DNA from: Anthropogastromicrobium sp963604075
Lineage (GTDB): Bacteria > Bacillota > Clostridia > Lachnospirales > Lachnospiraceae
DNA: 11,170 nt
Direction: 5' to 3'
Assembly (NCBI GenBank): GCA_963604075.1
Contig: CAVCPW010000134.1
Span: forward strand, 1 to 11,170
Positions 6,826 to 11,170 of the stretch are shown here, piece by piece. The notes beneath the pieces are model-generated. The model was not told the origin of the DNA and did no database searches. It was given only the letters and a program-made list of their open reading frames with translations. Made by a program: the position numbers and the translations under genes. The stretch's first letter is position 1; every line of letters begins with the position of its first letter.

Positions 6826-8115
6826 ATGAAAGCATATAAGGATATGACCAAAGAAGAACTTTTTGCTGAGAAGGAAAAGCTTGAGGCAAAATATCAGGAA
6901 TATAAGGGACAGAATTTAGCATTAAATATGTCCAGAGGTAAGCCGTCGGCAGCACAGCTTGATCTGTCTATGGGAATGATGGATGTGCTTAATTCCGATT
7001 CTAAGCTGACTTGCGAGGATGGAACTGATTGCCGTAACTATGGTGTTCTTGATGGAATCCCGGAGGCAAAGCGTCTTATGGCAGGTATGGTAGGTGCAAA
7101 GCCGGAGCAGGTAATTGTGTACGGCAACTCCAGTTTGAATATCATGTATGACACCGTTGCAAGATGTATGTTTGAAGGTGTTATGGGTGGAAAGCCATGG
7201 GCATTACAGGGTAAAATAAAGTTCTTATGTCCGGTTCCGGGTTATGACCGTCATTTTGGTATTACCGAGCATTTTGGTGTTGAAATGATTAATGTTCCGA
7301 TGAGTCCAGAAGGTCCGGATATGGATATGGTTGAAAAGCTTGTTTCTGAGGACCCATTAATCAAAGGTATCTGGTGTGTTCCTAAGTATACCAATCCGCA
7401 GGGCTATGTATATTCTGATGAGACTGTACTTCGTTTTGCAAACTTAAAGCCGGCAGCAGAGGATTTCCGTATTTTCTGGGATAATGCATATTGTATCCAT
7501 CATCTGTACAACGGGGAGCCAGCTCAGATCTTAAATATCCTTGAGGAGTGTGAGAAGGCGGGACATCCGGATATGGTATATGAGTTTGTATCCACATCTA
7601 AGGTTGTATTCCCTGGTTCTGGTATGGCAGCACTTGCATCCTCTGTAGCTAACATTGCTTCCATCAAGAAGCAGATGGCTGCTCAGACCATCGGCCATGA
7701 TAAGGTAAATCAGTTGCGCCATGTCCGTTTCTTTGGTGATAATGCAGGTATGGAAGAGCATATGAAAAAGCATGCAGAACTTATCAGACCGAAGTTTGAA
7801 GCATTGATTTCCACTATGGAGGAGGATCTTGGTGGACTTGGCATTGCAGAGTGGACCAATCCAAAGGGCGGTTACTTTATCGGATTTGATTCCATGCCGG
7901 GATGTGCAAAGGCTATCGTAGCTAAAATGAAGGAAGCTGGTGTTATTCTGACGGGAGCAGGTGCAACATTCCCATATCATATTGATCCGCAGGACAGAAA
8001 TATTCGTCTGGCACCGACATTTCCGACCGTCGATGAGTTAAAGCTTGCATCAAGAGTATTTACTGTATGTGTTCGTCTCGTATCCGCAGAGAAGCTGCTG
8101 GAGGAAAAGGCATAA
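6826..8115 (+). CDS. Aspartate aminotransferase, class Ic (PLP-dependent)
   Basis: This 429-residue fold-type I aminotransferase resembles the unusual class Ic aspartate aminotransferases (Pfam Asp_aminotransf; the Corynebacterium glutamicum AspT type). It would interconvert aspartate and 2-oxoglutarate with oxaloacetate and glutamate in the cytoplasm. Visible active-site elements are MSRGKP near the N terminus, KYTNPQG with Asn190, the cofactor-binding Asp219 and Tyr222 in WDNAY, the Schiff-base Lys259 in STSKVVFPGSG, and the substrate-carboxylate Arg394 in RLAPTFPT. The length fits the family (about 420-440). It is a single-gene unit between its own promoter and the strong terminator at 8163-8230. 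Substrate specificity is inferred from family resemblance; another amino-group donor is possible. Confidence 0.88.
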   Translation: MKAYKDMTKEELFAEKEKLEAKYQEYKGQNLALNMSRGKPSAAQLDLSMGMMDVLNSDSKLTCEDGTDCRNYGVLDGIPEAKRLMAGMVGAKPEQVIVYGNSSLNIMYDTVARCMFEGVMGGKPWALQGKIKFLCPVPGYDRHFGITEHFGVEMINVPMSPEGPDMDMVEKLVSEDPLIKGIWCVPKYTNPQGYVYSDETVLRFANLKPAAEDFRIFWDNAYCIHHLYNGEPAQILNILEECEKAGHPDMVYEFVSTSKVVFPGSGMAALASSVANIASIKKQMAAQTIGHDKVNQLRHVRFFGDNAGMEEHMKKHAELIRPKFEALISTMEEDLGGLGIAEWTNPKGGYFIGFDSMPGCAKAIVAKMKEAGVILTGAGATFPYHIDPQDRNIRLAPTFPTVDELKLASRVFTVCVRLVSAEKLLEEKA

Positions 8116-8162
8116 TTCACGACTCGGAAGATTATGTAGATTATAATTTAAGAATAAAAATG

Positions 8163-8230
8163 GGATAGCCTGAATTGATATGTGTCCAAGATTATGGGTA
8201 CATATCAAATTTCGGGCTATCCTTTTTATT
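8163..8230. terminator. Long bidirectional intrinsic terminator between convergent genes
   Basis: GGATAGCC (8163-8170) pairs perfectly with GGCTATCC (8215-8222). TGAA (8171-8174) pairs with TTCG (8211-8214), including one wobble. TTGATATGTGTCC (8175-8187) pairs with GGGTACATATCAA (8196-8208), including G-T wobbles, around the loop 8188-8195. The stem has about 25 pairs with one 2-nt bulge. The plus strand then reads TTTTTATT (8223-8230), and on the minus strand the stem is followed by CATTTTTATT (complement of 8153-8162). It can therefore stop both the aminotransferase and the opposing deacetylase transcript. Confidence 0.9.
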
Positions 8231-8268
8231 AGAAACAAATCAAATGTGTTGTTCAAAACTTGTTGAAA

Positions 8269-9102
8269 TTACCTATTCCACTCATGAATTGGCAGTTCGG
8301 TCATGGTACCGCCCTTTAATTCAATGAAGTTAGTGTCGTTTACGCAAATCCATACAGAAGCGGCATTTGGATTGTAAACGTGAGAGCAGTCTGCGGTATA
8401 CTGAAGTCTCTTTGCTGCGTCCATATAATCAACGATTTCGATATTGGTTGCATACCAGATATCATCGTGACCGCCAACTAACTTACAGAAGTCTTCCATA
8501 AGTTCCCAGTTGTTCTGATTGGTAAATTCGTAGCTGTGTCCCCAGACATACATCATGTACAGATACTGTTTTTTGAACAGATCAACAAACTGCTGACCAA
8601 GCTCAAGCAAGTTCTTATTGTGATGGCAGGTTGGATTCCACTCAAGGAAGTTTTCCGGCATTGCAAATGACATAGTGCTTGTTACAGTACGTGCATAGCG
8701 GATGCCAAGTGACGGAAGCACGTCAATGATTTCCTTTGAGTAGGAGCCATTAGGATAGGACAGACCACGTACCGGATAACCCATAATAGATTCCAGGTTT
8801 TTACGGTCATCCAATACCTGGGAGATAACCTGCTCCATTGGGCAGCGTGCGATGGTCGGATGTGTCAGGGTATGGCAGGAAACCTCGTGGCCTTTGTACA
8901 GTTCCTGGTACTCAGAGGTTGGAATACGGGTGTCCATTTCCAGACCGGAATTCAGATGGAAGGTACCTTTGATACCATACTTATTAAAAATGGAAACAAG
9001 ACGACGATCCTCTAATTTGCCATCATCGTAGCTCATTGTTAGAACCTTGTGCTTTCCTCCCGGAAAACAGATATAGATTGTAGGAAGTTTTCTTTCGCTC
9101 AT
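8269..9102 (-). CDS. Polysaccharide deacetylase-like protein (NodB/CE4 fold), apparently cytoplasmic
   Basis: A 277-residue single-domain protein with NodB-type motifs: LTMSYDDG (Asp26, Asp27; Tyr in place of the more usual Phe), GTFHLNS (46-52) as the common TFF-like strand, HEVSCHTLTH with metal-ligand candidates His77 and His81, and YPNGSYS as a variant of the RxPxG block. A WGHSYEF motif near the C-terminal half resembles the last histidine motif. The family removes acetyl groups from glycans or related amides using a divalent metal. There is no signal peptide or membrane segment, so unlike most cell-wall deacetylases it should act inside the cell, on a small sugar or precursor (inference). 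The start is supported by AGGAGG (9109-9114) 6 nt upstream on the minus strand. It is a monocistronic unit with its own promoter and shares a terminator with the converging aminotransferase. Confidence 0.87.
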   Translation of the reverse strand: MSERKLPTIYICFPGGKHKVLTMSYDDGKLEDRRLVSIFNKYGIKGTFHLNSGLEMDTRIPTSEYQELYKGHEVSCHTLTHPTIARCPMEQVISQVLDDRKNLESIMGYPVRGLSYPNGSYSKEIIDVLPSLGIRYARTVTSTMSFAMPENFLEWNPTCHHNKNLLELGQQFVDLFKKQYLYMMYVWGHSYEFTNQNNWELMEDFCKLVGGHDDIWYATNIEIVDYMDAAKRLQYTADCSHVYNPNAASVWICVNDTNFIELKGGTMTELPIHEWNR

Positions 9103-9137
9103 AATGATCCTCCTGATTTGTGATAGATTTTTTAATG

Positions 9138-9167
9138 ATTATAGTGTAAATTTTGTCTCACTGTCGA
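9138..9167 (-). promoter_or_regulatory. Promoter of the cytoplasmic deacetylase-like gene
   Basis: On the minus strand, TCGACA (complement of 9162-9167) and a consensus TATAAT (complement of 9138-9143) are 18 bp apart. The start would fall near 9131, giving a leader of about 30 nt. Confidence 0.7.
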
Positions 9168-9242
9168 GGTATTTTGTTTCGTTTGCCCCGCTGTTTAGCA
9201 GTATATCAGATACTTGTTTAAAGTGCAAGAAATCAAGGTAAG

Positions 9243-9292
9243 ATTTGCAAATTTGTAACCCAAAACTCTTGTAAAATTTGTACGAACAAATT
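9243..9292. promoter_or_regulatory. Operator-like cluster overlapping the transaldolase -35 box
   Basis: A perfect 10-bp palindrome ATTTGCAAAT lies at 9243-9252. The 9-mer AAATTTGTA occurs at 9249-9257 and again at 9274-9282. The second copy is half of a dyad AATTTGT-ACGA-ACAAATT (9275-9292) whose right arm enters the TTGACT box. The placement suits a transcription factor, but AT-rich DNA produces such dyads by chance, so the assignment is tentative. Confidence 0.4.
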
Positions 9293-9319
9293 GACTTTCA
9301 GAGGGCCATGTAGTATGAT
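9291..9319 (+). promoter_or_regulatory. Strong sigma-A type promoter of the transaldolase gene
   Basis: TTGACT (9291-9296) and TATGAT (9314-9319) are separated by 17 bp. The start near 9326 gives a leader of about 50 nt. This is the cleanest plus-strand promoter in the window. Confidence 0.8.
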
Positions 9320-9330
9320 TATTACAAATG

Positions 9331-9355
9331 CATGGGTACGTTTTTCACACCCGTG
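9331..9355 (+). other. Small hairpin at the 5' end of the transaldolase leader
   Basis: CATGGGT (9331-9337) pairs with ACCCGTG (9349-9355), seven pairs with one wobble, around an 11-nt loop. It sits right at the predicted transcript start and 10 nt before the ribosome-binding site (9366-9371). A 5'-end stem could protect an abundant mRNA from decay (inference). Confidence 0.4.
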
Positions 9356-9377
9356 ACGCAAACTCAGGAGGTGTATT

Positions 9378-10034
9378 ATGAAGTTTTTTATTGATACTGC
9401 CAATGTTGATTATATCAAAGAGGCAAATGATATGGGCATCATCTGTGGTGTTACCACGAATCCGTCTCTGATCGCAAAGGAAGGACGTGTATTTGAGGAA
9501 GTAATCGCAGAGATCGCATCCATCGTGGATGGTCCAATCAGCGGCGAGGTAAAGGCAACTACAACAGATGCAGAGACCATGATCAAAGAGGGTATCGCAA
9601 TCAGCAATATTCATCCGAATATGGTTGTAAAGATCCCGATGACAGCAGAAGGCTTAAAGGCGACAAAGGCACTCTCTGCAATGGGAATCAAGACAAATGT
9701 TACACTTGTATTTTCAGCAGGCCAGGCACTTCTTGCCGCAAGAGCAGGTGCTACCTACGTTTCACCATTCCTTGGCAGATTGGATGACATTTCTACACCT
9801 GGTATGGATCTGATTCGTACTATCGCTGATATCTTTGCTATGTACGATGACATTGATACTCAGATCATCGCTGCCAGCGTAAGAAACCCGATTCATGTAA
9901 TCGACTGCGCACTTGCAGGTGCTGATATTGCAACTGTTCCATATAATGTATTGATGCAGATGGTAAAGCATCCGTTGACCGATCAGGGTATTGAGAAGTT
10001 CAAGAAGGATTATATCGCCGTATTTGGTGAGTAA
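9378..10034 (+). CDS. tal: Transaldolase, small FSA/TalC-type
   Basis: A 218-residue enzyme of the small transaldolase / fructose-6-phosphate aldolase family. It would move a dihydroxyacetone unit from fructose 6-phosphate or sedoheptulose 7-phosphate in the non-oxidative pentose phosphate pathway, in the cytoplasm. Key residues are Asp6 (FIDTAN), Asn28 (VTTNPSL) and the Schiff-base Lys85 (VVKIPMTAEG), the same number as in E. coli FSA. At positions that separate the two activities it has Glu57 (in GEVKATT) where E. coli FSA has Gln59, and Phe131 (SPFLGR) where FSA has Tyr131. Both favour true transaldolase over aldolase, based on remembered family alignments. Translation starts 6 nt after AGGAGG (9366-9371), behind a strong promoter, consistent with high expression. 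It is followed by structured intergenic DNA rather than by a directly coupled gene. Confidence 0.92.
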   Translation: MKFFIDTANVDYIKEANDMGIICGVTTNPSLIAKEGRVFEEVIAEIASIVDGPISGEVKATTTDAETMIKEGIAISNIHPNMVVKIPMTAEGLKATKALSAMGIKTNVTLVFSAGQALLAARAGATYVSPFLGRLDDISTPGMDLIRTIADIFAMYDDIDTQIIAASVRNPIHVIDCALAGADIATVPYNVLMQMVKHPLTDQGIEKFKKDYIAVFGE

Positions 10035-10041
10035 TTTAACC

Positions 10042-10108
10042 AAATCAAGCAAGTAGCGAAGCAGATTGCGAATATCCGCTTGACATTCTGCTTTGATGAT
10101 TTTGTTTT
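10042..10108 (+). terminator. Candidate terminator of the transaldolase gene
   Basis: AAATCA (10042-10047) can pair with TGATTT (10097-10102) and AAGCAG (10059-10064) with CTGCTT (10088-10093), followed by TTTTGTTTT (10100-10108). The stem has large internal loops and the T tract is interrupted, so this is a moderate candidate. Competing pairings exist (CAAGC 10046-10050 with GCTTG 10078-10082). Confidence 0.4.
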
Positions 10109-10208
10109 AAAGCCGGCATCATTCATTACGACTGGGCAGTTACAAGCTCACTACCCTTAGGTGGTGGGGAGTTGACGCAAGTGAACAGTGAATGATGCCG
10201 GATTAAAA
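10105..10208. ncRNA. Structured intergenic element of unknown type
   Basis: CCGGCATCATTCA (10113-10125) and TGAATGATGCCGG (10189-10201) are a perfect 13-bp inverted repeat. The stem extends inward by T-G and T-A pairs (10126-10127 with 10187-10188) and, after a small internal loop, outward as TTTTAA/TTAAAA (10105-10110 with 10203-10208). The 59-nt interior is G-rich and offers two mutually exclusive hairpins: GGGCAGT (10134-10140) with ACTACCC (10150-10156), or CACTACC (10149-10155) with GGTGGTG (10160-10166). No T tract follows on either strand, so it is not an ordinary terminator. I do not recognise a known RNA family; a small RNA, a leader element or a short palindromic insertion are all possible. 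The strand is uncertain. Confidence 0.5.
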
Positions 10209-10217
10209 TACATACAA

Positions 10218-10223
10218 TATAAT
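10218..10223 (+). promoter_or_regulatory. Candidate -10 box of the isomerase-like gene
   Basis: A consensus TATAAT stands 52 nt before the start codon, but the -35 position (about 10195-10200) falls in the closing stem of the structured element and does not match consensus. If used, transcription begins near 10230, inside the dyad below, and excludes the structured element from the mRNA. Confidence 0.4.
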
Positions 10224-10225
10224 TT

Positions 10226-10246
10226 TGAATTCACTATTCGAATTCA
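10226..10246. promoter_or_regulatory. Operator-like dyad before the isomerase-like gene
   Basis: TGAATTC (10226-10232) and GAATTCA (10240-10246) form a perfect inverted repeat with a 7-bp spacer; the same bases also give GAATTCAC twice with a 13-bp period. It lies just after the candidate -10 box, where a bound repressor would block initiation. The regulator is unknown. Confidence 0.45.
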
Positions 10247-10274
10247 CAGATATCATTCAGGAGGCAAGTTTATT

Positions 10275-11170
10275 ATGAATAATATTCCTCAGGTAAAATT
10301 AGGAATCGTAGCAGTCAGCCGTGACTGTTTCCCGGAAAGTCTTTCTGTAAACAGAAGAAAGGCATTAGTAGCAGCATATGCTGCAAAGTATAATGTAGAG
10401 GATATCTATGAATGTCCAGTCTGTATCGTAGAGAGCGAGATCCATATGGTTCAGGCTCTTGAGGATATCAAGAAGGCAGGATGTAATGCACTTTGCGTAT
10501 ACCTTGGAAACTTCGGACCAGAGATTTCAGAGACTCTTCTTGCAAAGCATTTTGAAGGACCGAAGATGTTCATCGCTGCGGCAGAGGAGAGCCAGAACGA
10601 CCTTGCCGACGGTAGAGGCGATGCATATTGCGGTATGTTAAACGCAAGCTATAACTTAAAGCTTCGCAATGTTGGCGCTTACATTCCAGAGTATCCGGTT
10701 GGTACCGCACAGGAATGTGCAGATATGATGCATGATTTCCTTCCGATTGCAAGAACTGTTATCGGACTGTCTGATTTAAAGATTATTTCCTTCGGACCGA
10801 GACCGTTAAACTTCTTGGCATGCAACGCTCCGATTAAGCCACTGTATAATATCGGTGTTGAGATCGAAGAGAATTCCGAGCTGGATCTGTTTGAGGCATA
10901 TAAAAAGCATGATGGAGATCCGAGAATTCCGGCTAAGGTAGCAGAGATGGAAGCAGAGCTTGGCGAGGGAAATAAGAAGCCTGAAATTCTGCCAAAGCTT
11001 GCACAGTATGAGCTGACTCTTCTTGACTGGATCGAGGCGCACAGAGGATACCGCAAGTATGTAGCTATCGCAGGAAAGTGCTGGCCGGCATTCCAGACTC
11101 AGTTCGGATTTGTACCTTGTTATGTAAACAGCCGTCTGACTGGTATGGGCATTCCGGTATCCTGTGAGGT
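10275..11170 (+). CDS. L-fucose/L-arabinose isomerase-like protein (3'-truncated by window edge)
   Basis: The frame is open from the ATG at 10275, 10 nt after AGGAGG (10259-10264), to the window end, giving 298 residues of a protein that in this family is usually about 470-600. The N-terminal domain (VKLGIVAVSRDCFPESL) and the second domain with the block KIISFGPRPLNFL (about 175-187) resemble FucI/AraA-like proteins (COG2407). The last visible block KCWPAFQTQFGF ... GIPVSCEV ends at Glu298, where FucI/AraA relatives carry the first metal-binding Glu; that equivalence is inferred, since the remaining ligands lie outside. The expected reaction is interconversion of an aldose and a ketose with a divalent metal, but relatives of this divergent type are often uncharacterised. 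It lies 240 bp after the transaldolase gene, with a separate candidate promoter and operator-like dyad between them. Confidence 0.82.
   Translation, partial: MNNIPQVKLGIVAVSRDCFPESLSVNRRKALVAAYAAKYNVEDIYECPVCIVESEIHMVQALEDIKKAGCNALCVYLGNFGPEISETLLAKHFEGPKMFIAAAEESQNDLADGRGDAYCGMLNASYNLKLRNVGAYIPEYPVGTAQECADMMHDFLPIARTVIGLSDLKIISFGPRPLNFLACNAPIKPLYNIGVEIEENSELDLFEAYKKHDGDPRIPAKVAEMEAELGEGNKKPEILPKLAQYELTLLDWIEAHRGYRKYVAIAGKCWPAFQTQFGFVPCYVNSRLTGMGIPVSCE

Noticed and set aside
10131..10186. Known riboswitch such as c-di-GMP (GACGCAA) or ZTP
   Set aside because: Only a short string matches; the conserved cores and tetraloop receptors of those classes are not present.
10107..10206. TTAA flanking the 10105-10208 element as a target-site duplication of a miniature transposon
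   Set aside because: TTAA is expected often in AT-rich DNA, and here the bases are simply part of the outer TTTTAA/TTAAAA pairing; there is no transposase or second copy in the window.

Overview
The window looks like chromosome from an anaerobic gut-type Firmicute, most likely Lachnospiraceae (Roseburia/Agathobacter/Blautia-like). That placement is an inference from the protein families, the strong AGGAGG ribosome-binding sites, the moderate G+C and the paired exporter half-transporters; no rRNA or other marker is present. No mobile element, CRISPR array or tRNA was seen.

Layout. (1) 1-2946, plus strand: a probable three-gene operon made of the C-terminal ATPase end of one ABC exporter half-transporter, a complete second half-transporter translationally coupled to it by an ATGA overlap, and a small Cys-rich protein of the YgbA_NO family ('nitrous oxide-stimulated promoter') starting at TTG. 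(2) 2929-4677, minus strand: a secreted DUF885 family putative zinc peptidase whose 3' end overlaps the YgbA gene by 18 bp. (3) 4678-4873: a divergent control region with an extended -10 promoter and a nested hairpin in the leader of the next gene. (4) 4874-6556, plus: a membrane-anchored polysaccharide deacetylase-like protein. (5) 6826-8115, plus: a class Ic aspartate aminotransferase with its own promoter. (6) 8163-8230: a long symmetric bidirectional terminator between convergent genes. (7) 8269-9102, minus: a second NodB-like deacetylase, this one without a signal peptide. (8) 9103-9377: a divergent promoter region with strong promoters in both directions and operator-like dyads. (9) 9378-10034, plus: a 218-residue transaldolase of the small FSA/TalC type. 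(10) 10035-10274: intergenic DNA rich in secondary structure, including a roughly 104-nt element closed by a perfect 13-bp inverted repeat, then an operator-like dyad. (11) 10275 to the end: the N-terminal 298 residues of an L-fucose/L-arabinose isomerase-like protein, running off the window.

Functionally the window is a mosaic of short transcription units. The left operon may link a heterodimeric exporter to nitrosative-stress physiology through the YgbA family, a context inference. The middle carries cell-surface and envelope enzymes plus amino-acid nitrogen metabolism. The right end is central or pentose sugar metabolism (transaldolase plus a sugar isomerase-like protein). The least explained sequences are non-coding: the leader hairpin at 4758-4829, the element at 10105-10208, and the dyads at 9275-9292 and 10226-10246.
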